DNA of 19,989 nucleotides, from assembly GCA_025361385.1 (NCBI GenBank), contig JANYAJ010000141.1, forward strand, positions 1 to 19,989, given 5' to 3'. The stretch is from Nitrospira sp. (lineage in GTDB: Bacteria > Nitrospirota > Nitrospiria > Nitrospirales > Nitrospiraceae). A program made the position numbers and the translations under genes. The notes under the pieces were generated by a model. The model saw nothing but the letters and a program-made list of their open reading frames with translations, was not told where the DNA came from and ran no database searches. Numbering within the stretch: position 1 is the stretch's first letter; the number at the start of each line of letters is the position of its first letter. Shown piece by piece: positions 8,096 to 15,752 of this stretch.

Positions 8096-8344
8096 CTATC
8101 GCCCATGCTGCTGCCTGACTTCGATTTCCCGCAAGGACTGCGTGTACGGCGCGCAGATCTCTTTCGCCTTGGGAGGCTCATCCTGATACTTGGTCAAACA
8201 GAGCCGATAGGCCTTCAGGAGTTCCGCTCGCTCATCCTGCAAATCCGCCGTCGATTTGAGCACCCGATATTCTTCGTAGTAATGACAGCCGGTGACGGTG
8301 AAGATGCACCAGACCGCCAACCCAAGCATGATCGTCTGTTTCAT
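8096..8344 (-). CDS. Small lipoprotein of unknown function
   Basis: The product is 82 aa. ATG at 8344 has AAGGAGG at good spacing. The signal sequence MKQTIMLGLAVWCIFTVTGC ends in a lipobox with C20 as the lipid-modified residue. The mature part is charged, helical and short, with two more cysteines (in YRLCLTKY and KEICAPY) that could form a disulfide. No known domain is visible. It sits downstream of tRNA-Gly. Confidence 0.75.
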   Translation of the reverse strand: MKQTIMLGLAVWCIFTVTGCHYYEEYRVLKSTADLQDERAELLKAYRLCLTKYQDEPPKAKEICAPYTQSLREIEVRQQHGR

Positions 8345-8450
8345 CAACCCTCCTTTGTGCAGAGACAACAAAGGACTTGGAAGCGCATGCCTCTCAAGTC
8401 CTCCATCTCTTCCGTAAGGCGCGTTACGCCTCACGACTCTTGTCTTGTGT

Positions 8451-8525
8451 TGGAGCGGGCGAGGGGATTTGAACCCCTGACAACTTGCTTGGGAAGCAAG
8501 GACTCTACCACTGAGCTACGCCCGC
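8451..8525 (-). tRNA. tRNA-Gly, anticodon CCC
   Basis: The acceptor stem is GCGGGCG paired with CGCCCGC, followed by T and an encoded CCA. The D-arm is AGCTCAGTGGTAGAG; the anticodon stem CTTGC/GCAAG holds the loop TTCCCAA, so the anticodon is CCC. The T-arm is AGGGGTTCAAATCCCCT. All cloverleaf parts are intact. It lies 54 bases downstream of the tyrS stop and might share its transcript. Confidence 0.96.
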
Positions 8526-8579
8526 TCGCTGATTCGAATCCTACCTGGGGCTCTAGGCCAAGTCAAGAAACTCCTCGCA

Positions 8580-9791
8580 CTACCCCTGCAATTCAACCAG
8601 TGCAAACTTTCGTCGGCCGACCTTCAGGCGATACACCTGTCCCGTCACGATCGACAATACGGCATTAGCATCGCTCTGCTTCTGTTCATCGACCTCTAAA
8701 CCGCCCTGAATGATCAGCCGCCTGGCCTCGCTCTTGCTGGGAACCAAACCTGTCTTGGCGACCAGATCGACAAGGCTGATCGTCTGCCCATCACGTAGGT
8801 CCGCCTTCGTTAAGGTCAACCGGACATCCGGCTCCGCGGGAAACTCTCGCTCAGAAAATTTCTGCTGAAAGGCCGCCCTCGCCTGCTGACCAGCTTCCGC
8901 CCCGTGATACCTGGCGACGATCAATGCCGCGAGCGCTTGCTTCGCCTCCATCGGATGAGCGGCCTTCACCCCCGCCAGTTCTTCCGTGGTGAGTAGCTCG
9001 TAGTACCGGAGCATCAACACATCGCTGACCGACATGAGCTTGCCGAACATGTCGTTCGGTGTATCTTCCAATGCAATGTAGTTCCCCTGGCTCTTGCTCA
9101 TCTTCTTCACGCCGTCCGTCCCCTCGAGCAACGGCATCGTGATCACCACTTGTGGCTCCTGACTATAATCACGCTGCAACTCACGCCCCATCAGCAGATT
9201 GAACTTTTGATCGGTGCCGCCTAGTTCGATATCGGACTTGAGCGCCACAGAATCGTAGCCCTGCACGAGGGGATACATGAACTCATGGATACTGATCGGT
9301 TTCTGCTCGTGATAGCGCTTATGAAAATCATCCCGCTCGAGCATCCGCGCGACACTGCTATGCGCGCTCAAATGGATCAACTCTTCCGCGGTCATCGGGC
9401 CCATCCAACGGCTGTTGAACTCCACCAGGGTCTTCGCAGGGTCGAGAATTTTAAAGATCTGCCGCTCGTAGGTCTTGGCATTTTCTAATACTTTTTCTTT
9501 CGACAGCGCGACCCGCGTATCTGATTGACCGGTCGGGTCCCCGATCATCCCGGTGAAGTCGCCGATCAAGAAGATGACTTGGTGCCCCAGCTCCTGAAAG
9601 TGTTTGAGCTTGTGGATCAAGACCGTATGGCCCAAATGCAGGTCCGGCGCGGTCGGATCGAAGCCGGCTTTCACGCGCAGCGGCCGGTTCTCTTTCAAGG
9701 AACGCGTCAGCTTCGATTCAAGTTCGGCCCGTTGAATGACCTCCACCACTCCGCGGAGGATCAGATCGAGTTGACGGGAGAGTTCGCTCAT
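8580..9791 (-). CDS. tyrS: Tyrosyl-tRNA synthetase
   Basis: This class I aminoacyl-tRNA synthetase joins tyrosine to tRNA-Tyr in the cytoplasm. The product is 403 aa, a normal length. It has the HIGH-type motif HLGH (52-55), the tyrosine-pocket region around [26 protein letters not shown] (173-198) and the KMSKS loop (230-234). An S4 RNA-binding domain forms the C-terminus (about 345-400, [16 protein letters not shown]). Its ATG overlaps the TGA of the upstream helix-hairpin-helix gene by four bases (ATGA), so translation is probably coupled. Confidence 0.97.
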   Translation of the reverse strand: MSELSRQLDLILRGVVEVIQRAELESKLTRSLKENRPLRVKAGFDPTAPDLHLGHTVLIHKLKHFQELGHQVIFLIGDFTGMIGDPTGQSDTRVALSKEKVLENAKTYERQIFKILDPAKTLVEFNSRWMGPMTAEELIHLSAHSSVARMLERDDFHKRYHEQKPISIHEFMYPLVQGYDSVALKSDIELGGTDQKFNLLMGRELQRDYSQEPQVVITMPLLEGTDGVKKMSKSQGNYIALEDTPNDMFGKLMSVSDVLMLRYYELLTTEELAGVKAAHPMEAKQALAALIVARYHGAEAGQQARAAFQQKFSEREFPAEPDVRLTLTKADLRDGQTISLVDLVAKTGLVPSKSEARRLIIQGGLEVDEQKQSDANAVLSIVTGQVYRLKVGRRKFALVELQG

Positions 9792-10261
9792 GTCGCTTTC
9801 TTCCCTCTAACTAGAGATGTGGCCTCGGGCGTCACCGTGACCAATGGACGAATCCGCTCAAACTTCTTCTTCCCGATCCCCTTGACCTCTCGCAACTCAT
9901 CGAGAGAGTGAAAGGATCCTACCGACTGCCGATACGTCAGAATCCGCTCAGCTAACTTGGGACCGATCCCCGGCAGCGCGTCAAAATCCTGCTCCGTCGC
10001 CTGGTTCACATCGAGGAGTCCTGTGCGAGATCGTTTCGGAGCAGCCGTGGGCGGCTGATCAGGCAACAACGCGACAGGCGATGGACTCACCGCCGCTGCG
10101 GGTCCACTGCCTGAAGCCTTCGCGGACTGCGACCCCTCAAACGGTTTGCCTGCAAGATCGTGCTCACGATCGAATGACGCCGGCAGGCTCCACCCGATCC
10201 AAAAGACGACGCCCACGGTCACCGCGAACATCCCAAGCTTGAGTAGGAGCGATTGCCACAT
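9788..10261 (-). CDS. ComEA-like helix-hairpin-helix DNA-binding protein
   Basis: The product is 157 aa. An N-terminal membrane segment (about 8-29, [20 protein letters not shown]) is followed by a low-complexity Pro/Ala/Ser linker to about residue 85. The C-terminus has two helix-hairpin-helix motifs: [27 protein letters not shown] and [21 protein letters not shown]. This is the ComEA layout, in which the anchored protein binds incoming double-stranded DNA in the periplasm during transformation. No other competence gene is nearby, so the role is not certain. It starts two bases after the lpdA stop and overlaps tyrS by four bases. Confidence 0.85.
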   Translation of the reverse strand: MWQSLLLKLGMFAVTVGVVFWIGWSLPASFDREHDLAGKPFEGSQSAKASGSGPAAAVSPSPVALLPDQPPTAAPKRSRTGLLDVNQATEQDFDALPGIGPKLAERILTYRQSVGSFHSLDELREVKGIGKKKFERIRPLVTVTPEATSLVRGKKAT

Positions 10262-10263
10262 GA

Positions 10264-11685
10264 TTACGTCCGCTTTCGCGCTTGGTGAATCGCCTTCCCT
10301 TCGACATCTTCTGCCGCTTCCATCAAGCCTTCGGCCAGCGTGGGATGGGCATGGATCATCTCGGCCATTTGCGACACCGTGGCACCGACTTGCATCGCTA
10401 AGGCCGCTTCATGCACCAGATCGGCTGCGTGGGCTCCGACGATATGTACGCCCACAATCTTGCCGCTCGGTGACTCGGCAATGATCTTGAACAGGCCCGT
10501 CGTGTCCCCCGTTGCCTGCGCCTTCCCCAATCCGGCATAGCGAAATCGACCTACCTTCAGCGTGATATCTGGATTCTGTCCGGCAGCCTGGGCTCGCTCG
10601 CGAGCCTGCTGTTCCGTAATACCCACACGACCGATTTCCGGCAGGGTAAAAATTCCGGCAGGAATGACGTCATAGCGAACCGTCGTCTCATGTCCCATGA
10701 TATTTTCGACTGCAACTTTCCCCTGAGCCGAGGCCACATGCGCCAACATCACTTTGCCGACCACGTCGCCGATGGCATAGATCCCAGGCACCGTCGTTTC
10801 CATCCGGTCGTTCACGAGGATCTCCCCTCGCCGTCCCGTCTGCACCCCTACCGGTTCCAATCCTATGCCTTTGCTATTGAACCCTCGCCCCACGGACACC
10901 AGCAGCTTCTCAGCCGCGACCTGGGTGAGGTCTTTCAGGTGGACCGTGACAGTCGTCGGTAACCGCTCCAGTTTCTCGACAGTGGTCCCGGTCAAGACCG
11001 TGACACCCCGCCTCTTCAACTCCCGCTCCATCGTCGACGAGATGTCCTCATCCTCCAGGGGGAGCACGCGCGCCATCAACTCAACAATCGTGACTACCGT
11101 CCCGAGGCCACTATACAGTGCCGCGAACTCGCAGCCTTCGACACCAGCCCCAACAATCAGCAGACTGGCAGGAATGCGATCGAGATCCAAGAGGTGTTGG
11201 CTCGTGAGCAGTTGCTGCCCGTCGATCGGAAACTGAGGCAGATTCGGCCAGGAGGATCCGGTAGCAATCACGATGGCATCAGCCCGAATATCCCGCACGG
11301 TGCCATCGGCTGCGGTGACCATGACCGTTTGCCGATCCCGCAGCGAGCCAGTCCCCTGCACCTGCTCGATATTCCAGGCCTTGAACAACGTCGCAATGCC
11401 CTTCACGAGCGTCGCCACCACCTTATTCTTTCGGGCGACCATCTTGTCGAGATCGTACGTGACCGGTCCTTGAACGACCAATCCCATCTCCTCAGCTTTT
11501 TTAACCTTGTCACCGAGTGCGACGACCGAGAGGAGGGCCTTACTGGGAATGCAGCCCCAATTCAAGCAGACACCGCCGAGCGCGTGAGACTCGATGACCG
11601 TGACGCGGGCACCCAGCTGGGCTGCGCGAATCGCCGCGACATACCCGCCAGGCCCGGCGCCGACAATGACGATGTGCTTAGACAT
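10264..11685 (-). CDS. lpdA: Dihydrolipoyl dehydrogenase (E3 / L-protein)
   Basis: This FAD enzyme reoxidises dihydrolipoyl groups with NAD+ and serves the glycine cleavage system and 2-oxoacid dehydrogenases. The product is 473 aa. FAD-binding GAGPGG lies at 9-14; the redox disulfide GGVCLNWGCIPSK uses C40 and C45; an NAD-binding GAGVEGCE follows near 180; and the second FAD motif YAIGDV lies near 305. The C-terminal dimer interface holds the catalytic pair H447/E452 in HAHPTLAE. It starts 9 bases after gcvH, whose lipoyl arm is a likely substrate. The ribosome site is weak. Confidence 0.96.
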   Translation of the reverse strand: MSKHIVIVGAGPGGYVAAIRAAQLGARVTVIESHALGGVCLNWGCIPSKALLSVVALGDKVKKAEEMGLVVQGPVTYDLDKMVARKNKVVATLVKGIATLFKAWNIEQVQGTGSLRDRQTVMVTAADGTVRDIRADAIVIATGSSWPNLPQFPIDGQQLLTSQHLLDLDRIPASLLIVGAGVEGCEFAALYSGLGTVVTIVELMARVLPLEDEDISSTMERELKRRGVTVLTGTTVEKLERLPTTVTVHLKDLTQVAAEKLLVSVGRGFNSKGIGLEPVGVQTGRRGEILVNDRMETTVPGIYAIGDVVGKVMLAHVASAQGKVAVENIMGHETTVRYDVIPAGIFTLPEIGRVGITEQQARERAQAAGQNPDITLKVGRFRYAGLGKAQATGDTTGLFKIIAESPSGKIVGVHIVGAHAADLVHEAALAMQVGATVSQMAEMIHAHPTLAEGLMEAAEDVEGKAIHQARKRT

Positions 11686-11694
11686 GAAAGCGAA

Positions 11695-12081
11695 TCAATG
11701 CTTTTGCGTGGAGAGAAAGGCCTCGTACTGTGCTGCCGTCATCAGCCCCTCGATTACGCCTGCATTGGAGAGATCGATCAGCACCATCCAGCCCTTGCCA
11801 TAGGGATCGGAGTTCACCACTTCCGGGTGATCCTTTAAATCGGCATTGATCTTGGCAATGGTGCCACTCACAGGTGTGTAGATCGTGGAAGTCGTCTTGG
11901 TCGATTCCACCTCGCCGATCTGCTGCCCCGCCTTGACGACAGCGCCGGGCTTCGGCATATCGATAAAGACAATATCGCCCAACGCATCCTGGGCAAAATG
12001 ACTAATGCCGACCGTGGCCTGCGTGCCGCTCACGCGCACCCATTCATGCTCTTGGTGATAACGAAGGTCTTTCGGAATCAT
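11695..12081 (-). CDS. gcvH: Glycine cleavage system H protein
   Basis: This is a lipoyl carrier of 128 aa that shuttles the aminomethyl group between glycine cleavage enzymes. ATG 12081 has AAAGGAG six bases upstream. The N-terminus (YHQEHEWVRV) is typical; the lipoylated lysine is K62 in EVESTKTTSTIYTPVSG, where common H proteins have ESVKAVSDIYSP. The C-terminal MTAAQYEAFL is also typical. lpdA follows at 9 bases, but gcvT and gcvP are not in the window. Genomes of this type can carry several H-protein copies, so a special role is possible but not shown. Confidence 0.95.
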   Translation of the reverse strand: MIPKDLRYHQEHEWVRVSGTQATVGISHFAQDALGDIVFIDMPKPGAVVKAGQQIGEVESTKTTSTIYTPVSGTIAKINADLKDHPEVVNSDPYGKGWMVLIDLSNAGVIEGLMTAAQYEAFLSTQKH

Positions 12082-12097
12082 GCGCGCTCCTTTAGCA

Positions 12098-12218
12098 GGA
12101 TACTGAAACAGCCCACCAGCTTCGTTCTCGGCTTATCGAAATCCTCAACGTACCCCTGAGGGTACGCCTCCGGTGTCGACTCGCCTGCGGCCTTGCTGGT
12201 CAGCCTGTTTGAGCATCC
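12098..12218 (-). repeat. 121-bp structured intergenic repeat, copy B
   Basis: This is the minus-strand partner of 6871-6991. The ends GGATGCTCAAACAG and CTGTTTCAGTATCC are imperfect inverted repeats; they pair although their bases differ from copy A. The internal hairpin GCGTACCC-TCAG-GGGTACGT and the surrounding core are unchanged. It lies between the 3' end of the lipoprotein gene and gcvH, ending 17 bases before the gcvH start. Confidence 0.85.
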
Positions 12219-12417
12219 TGAAGTTATTCTGGCCCCAATACCATACGGAAGACTCCAGCCGTTTCTCTGTATGAACCGGATTTTCCGTAGCCTACTCAAA
12301 AAGGTCTCGCTGAGGGCTCGGATAATGTAATCGCCGACGGCCCTCCTGTCGCTTCATCATCTTGGCCGAGATCTGCAAATTTTGTCGCGGAATCGTAGTG
12401 GTCCGGCGCCTCTTTTG
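12219..12417. other. Rest of the gcvH upstream intergenic region
   Basis: With the repeat next to it this makes a 336-base gap without a gene. I see no credible ORF or RNA gene here. On the minus strand TTGAGT and TTCATA occur about 18 bases apart near 12270-12300 and could be a weak promoter for gcvH, but the match is poor. Confidence 0.35.
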
Positions 12418-13818
12418 TCAAGGAATCGGCGGCCCGCTCATCAACAACAAATGAGGCCCGGCTTGCCCAACTGTTGCCGCAATGGAGGCTTGCACCGCTG
12501 CGACCAACGAGGCTGGGTCCGAAGCGCCCAGAGCGATGCCCAGCCAGAGTTGCCGTTCATCTCCGGACGTCAGCGCCAATCGTTGTCGCACCTGCTCCAT
12601 CCAGGCCCCTGGCTCATTCGATCGCTCAGGCGAAATCGGCTCCGGCCGAACGATGACATGTAACCCTCGTTGCTTGGCCTCGAGCAGATCTTCTCCATAG
12701 TCCGTCAATGCCTCCGCCGGCGAGAGCACCGCCTGCTCATGCACAGCCACTGCCGTCACAAACCCCGGTCTCGTCTGACGCAACTGTCTGGTAAGTTGTG
12801 CAAGGAACCCAAGATAGGTCCTCGCCTTCCACCCGGCCCAGCGCCAGGCGTCCGGCGAGACCGGTTGGTCGCGGCTATCGAGAGAAGGGCCAAATATCCC
12901 TTCGAACAGCCGTCGCGACATCGGGCTCCATTCTTCGGCGAACCCTCGAACCCTCCTCGCCCCCACCACCAGCCCATCAATGTCGGTGCGCAACAAATCC
13001 TGCGCCACCTCCCCGACGGCACGCTGGTAATCGGGCTGAAGTATATCGACAGAACCGGCCTGCTGGCCTATGCCGTTGGCTATGACCATACGCCACTCAG
13101 AATTCACTGCCATCCACCTAGGCTCATGTAGATTGAGCGACGCCAAGACCGCCATCCCCTTGGCATGGGCAACCGGCACGATCAGCTTGAACCGGTCCGC
13201 AACAACCGAAACATTGGTGGGTTGAACATCTACGCCCATCGGGCCTGACGCTCCTGCCTCGAGAATCAAAGATGTCACACCGGCGTCGGCCAGCTGCGCA
13301 ATCAAAAGTCCGGCATCGGACGCCGTGAGCCAGTCCAGGTTCGGCAACCAGAGCGCAACCTGCCGCCGTTCCAATAAAGACGTGGAGCCGAGACTCCGGC
13401 GAAAGGTGTCCAGACGATTGAGTGCATGAAAGGCATAGGTGCCGGCGAGTGGAACAGATGGCGGCGCCGCCCCAACAACCGATCGATAGACCGACAGCGC
13501 AGCCGGGAGATCTCCTCGCTCCTCATTGGAACGTGCAAGCCACCAGCGCGCTTCACTCAACCGGGGAGAGTCGGGATTGGAGTCGACGAATCGCTGGAAG
13601 AGCACAGCGGCCAGCGGATACCGCTCTTGCGCATAGGCCCGATAGGCGGACTCAAGAAGCTTTGTCTGGGCGTCCAGTGCCGGATCGACACCAGACGCAA
13701 CAGACGGCGATGAAGCAGGAAAGTGGTGCGTCAGACCGGCGCACCCGGGAAGAACCAAGCACAGCACACAAAAAATCCATCTCACAAGGTCGGACCAACG
13801 ATGAACGGAAAATCGCAC
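12418..13818 (-). CDS. Lipoprotein with tetratricopeptide-like region and glycoside-hydrolase-like barrel
   Basis: The product is 466 aa. Residues 1-26 are a signal sequence ending in the lipobox LPGC. Residues about 50-125 look like two tetratricopeptide-type helical pairs (AYRAYAQERYPLAAVLFQRFVDSNPDSPRLSEARWWLARSNEERGD). From about 150 the protein resembles the C-terminal barrel of PgaB/GH153-type and related putative glycosyl hydrolases: VALWLPNLDW, LIAQLADAGVTSLILEAG, AHAKGMAVLASLNLHEPRWM, then TDIDGLVVG. The acidic residues usual after the DGL strand are not seen. Activity is therefore doubtful, and the assignment is by pattern only. GTG 13818 lies 28 bases after ndk and is probably co-transcribed. 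Confidence 0.7.
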   Translation of the reverse strand: MRFSVHRWSDLVRWIFCVLCLVLPGCAGLTHHFPASSPSVASGVDPALDAQTKLLESAYRAYAQERYPLAAVLFQRFVDSNPDSPRLSEARWWLARSNEERGDLPAALSVYRSVVGAAPPSVPLAGTYAFHALNRLDTFRRSLGSTSLLERRQVALWLPNLDWLTASDAGLLIAQLADAGVTSLILEAGASGPMGVDVQPTNVSVVADRFKLIVPVAHAKGMAVLASLNLHEPRWMAVNSEWRMVIANGIGQQAGSVDILQPDYQRAVGEVAQDLLRTDIDGLVVGARRVRGFAEEWSPMSRRLFEGIFGPSLDSRDQPVSPDAWRWAGWKARTYLGFLAQLTRQLRQTRPGFVTAVAVHEQAVLSPAEALTDYGEDLLEAKQRGLHVIVRPEPISPERSNEPGAWMEQVRQRLALTSGDERQLWLGIALGASDPASLVAAVQASIAATVGQAGPHLLLMSGPPIP

Positions 13819-13846
13819 AACCGTTCACGCCTGCCAATAGGCGTCC

Positions 13847-14266
13847 TTATTTGACGAGGTCCGTTTCTGGGAAGAAATACGACACCTCAAACTTCGCCGT
13901 CTCCGGCGAATCGGATCCATGCACTGCATTGAATTCGATATTCGCCCCATGCGCCTTGCGAATCGTGCCAGCTTCGGCCTTGGCCGGATCGGTCGCACCC
14001 ATCAGGTCACGATTCTTCTTGATCGCATTGTCGCCCTGCAGGACCAACACCACGACCGGGCCGGACGACATGAACGTGCAGAGGCTATCGAAAAACGGAC
14101 GGGCCTTATGCACGGCATAGAACCCCTCGGCCGTCGCTTTGGAAAACTGCATCATGCGGACGGCCACCGGCGTCAGACCGGCCTTTTCATAGCTGGCAAT
14201 AATGTCGCCAATCGCGTGCTTCTTGACTGCATCAGGCTTGATAATCGCTAATGTTCGTTCACTCAT
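13847..14266 (-). CDS. ndk: Nucleoside diphosphate kinase
   Basis: This enzyme moves the terminal phosphate from ATP to other nucleoside diphosphates through a phosphohistidine. The product is 139 aa, the usual size. It starts [14 protein letters not shown], has [15 protein letters not shown] in the middle, and has the active-site histidine H116 in [14 protein letters not shown] lies about 13 bases upstream of the ATG, a little far. A strong promoter precedes the gene. Confidence 0.97.
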   Translation of the reverse strand: MSERTLAIIKPDAVKKHAIGDIIASYEKAGLTPVAVRMMQFSKATAEGFYAVHKARPFFDSLCTFMSSGPVVVLVLQGDNAIKKNRDLMGATDPAKAEAGTIRKAHGANIEFNAVHGSDSPETAKFEVSYFFPETDLVK

Positions 14267-14320
14267 GGGATCTACGGTTCCTCCAGACAGTTAAAGGATC
14301 AAATGAAGACTGACCCGCGC

Positions 14321-14349
14321 ATTATAAGTGGCAGATAATGGGCTTGCAA
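14321..14349 (-). promoter_or_regulatory. Predicted sigma-70 promoter for ndk
   Basis: TTGCAA (14344-14349) and a perfect TATAAT (14321-14326) are separated by 17 bases. The predicted start is near 14314, giving a leader of about 48 bases before ndk. Confidence 0.7.
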
Positions 14350-14389
14350 GGGTGTGGGAAGGACACCCACATTGGTCCTGTGCTCCCGG

Positions 14390-14416
14390 AACGCGCGCCC
14401 TGAGAAGGGCCTCGTT
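14390..14416. repeat. REP-like imperfect palindrome near the transposase
   Basis: AACG-CGC-GCCCT-GAGA-AGGGC-CT-CGTT forms a hairpin with outer and inner arms and a small internal bulge. Short palindromes of this kind are the usual partners of REP-associated tyrosine transposases, and one lies 90 bases beyond the gene end. A second small perfect hairpin, GGGTGT/ACACCC, is at 14350-14368. Only one copy of each is in the window. Confidence 0.4.
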
Positions 14417-14487
14417 CGACGGCCGCACATAAACCAACATAGGTGCCCTTCTAGGAGAAGAAAAACAAACGAGATCCGCCGAAAGTG

Positions 14488-14507
14488 CGGGGGCAAGTCT
14501 TGCAATC
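14488..14507 (+). repeat. Left 20-bp inverted repeat flanking the transposase
   Basis: CGGGGGCAAGTCTTGCAATC matches the reverse complement of 15376-15395 at 18 of 20 positions. It ends at the last base of the transposase stop codon region, so the pair tightly brackets the gene. Confidence 0.75.
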
Positions 14508-15346
14508 ATGCCATCGTCTCCTCCGCCTGCTTCAGTCGCCGGCTAATCGTGGCAGCATGCACACCCAGATGCGCCGCAATCTCGGCAAGACGATACCCAT
14601 ACTGGCGATAGGCCACAGAGATGAGCCGGGCCTCCCCGCCCCGTCGCTGAAAGATCTCCCGGAGCGCGGGACGTGTCGCCTGCGTCTGGCGACGCGGAAT
14701 CTCTCGGATTCTCCCATCCGGCTGATGCTGCGTAATGAAGTCGTCTGATCCCAGATAGATCTGCCCCTGCACGTCCTCCCAGGGGCGCGGCCCGTTGTGG
14801 CCCGCTGCCACAAACTGGCGATAGCGCCGGTATGCCTCCCGCTGACCCGCGCCAAAGTGGCCGAGAATCCAGTCCGTTGAGAGCCATACCGGCCCCGTGA
14901 GTTCACCGGCCGTACCGCGATAGCTGCTCCAGGCCCACTGTCGGGGATGCGGCACCATCTTCGCCCGCACAGGATTCAGCACCATATAGATAGCGGCAGA
15001 GTTCCAGCAAGTGCGCCTCTTTCTCCACCAGAATCGCCGTGAACCGGCCCTGCAAGAGATGCCCTACCCGCGCATGCCGCCGGTTGTACGCTTGCGTATA
15101 CCGGCCATTGAGCTAGCGCATCCCTAAGGAGAGATTCGGCTGCGGGGTTTCGACCAAGAGATGATAGTGATTGTCCATCAGACAATAGGCATGGCAGAGC
15201 CAGCTATAGCGATCGACGACATGCGCGAGCAATGAGAGAAATTGCAATCGGTCGCGGTCGTCCGCCACGATGTCCTGTCGCGCATTACCGCGGCTCGTGA
15301 CGTGATAGACCGCACCGGGATATTCAATGCGAAGGGGGCGGGCCAT
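14506..15346 (-). pseudogene. REP-associated tyrosine (Y1) transposase, disrupted
   Basis: This is a single-strand HUH transposase related to the IS200 family. The first part (15346 to 15113) has MARPLRIEYPGAVYHVTSRGN and the metal-binding pair H60/H62 in MDNHYHLLVE. It ends at a TAG (15113-15115) where relatives have glutamine (MRQLNGRYTQAYNRRH), probably one C-to-T change. Further on, ATAGATAG at 14986-14993 is a 4-base tandem duplication; removing it joins ELCRY to MVLNPVRAKMVPHPRQWAWSSY in one frame. The C-terminus has a helix-turn-helix (YRLAEIAAHLGVHAATISRRL). Repaired, the protein would be 278 aa, normal for the family. With both lesions it should not work. Confidence 0.9.
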
Positions 15347-15375
15347 GGACCAGGAGCCTGCGCCTCAGAATGTGC

Positions 15376-15395
15376 GATTGCAAGACCTGACCCCG
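15376..15395 (-). repeat. Right 20-bp inverted repeat flanking the transposase
   Basis: On the minus strand it reads CGGGGTCAGGTCTTGCAATC. It lies 29 bases upstream of the transposase start. A 15-base part (TCAGGTCTTGCAATC) occurs again at 17474-17488. Confidence 0.75.
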
Positions 15396-15513
15396 TTTCT
15401 TAACCCCTTGCTCAATACCCACGCTGAGCCGGATGAATACAAGTATTTTTCAGCTTCTCTGCCTTGCGGTTTGCTGCCTACCCTTCTAAACTGAGCCAGT
15501 CTGCGAGGCTCCT

Positions 15514-15702
15514 ATGCCCTTCTCGATTCGCTCTTACCGTCGCTTCCCCAGGCAATACGCTGTGACGAACAACTCTGGCACATGCATCAAACGACCGCTT
15601 TCGACCAAAACGGTCATTCGCGGTGTAGATTTGCGGTCCATGGAGGACACAGCGGTGATCGAGTTGTTGCTGACCCATCCTAAAAGGAACGTCGAGAGAT
15701 GA
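15514..15702 (+). pseudogene. PilZ-like N-terminal fragment, probably degraded
   Basis: An ORF of 62 codons begins at ATG 15514 with GAGG five bases upstream. Its first 24 residues (MPFSIRSYRRFPRQYAVTNN) look like the start of small PilZ-type proteins, where an RRxxR-like stretch precedes the c-di-GMP-binding barrel. After that the likeness is lost and the expected barrel motifs are absent. I read it as the remnant of a truncated gene in a damaged region. It could also be a short real gene; the evidence is thin. Confidence 0.35.
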
Positions 15703-15752
15703 TTTCAGAACTCAGAACGATCGGGGTGCGAACCCATGTACAGCGAGGTGCC

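Noticed and set aside
8414..8432. Short palindrome AGGCG-CGTTA-CGCCT between the small lipoprotein and tRNA-Gly
   Set aside because: Only five base pairs per arm, no T-tract and no second copy in the window; too weak for a terminator or repeat call.
12078..12299. A 73-codon ORF across repeat copy B
   Set aside because: It reads through the structured repeat and has no ribosome site or protein-like pattern; the equivalent frame is not kept as a gene in copy A.
14291..14509. Two overlapping minus-strand ORFs of about 70 codons between ndk and the transposase
   Set aside because: They cover the ndk promoter and two hairpins, and neither has a ribosome site or recognisable sequence.
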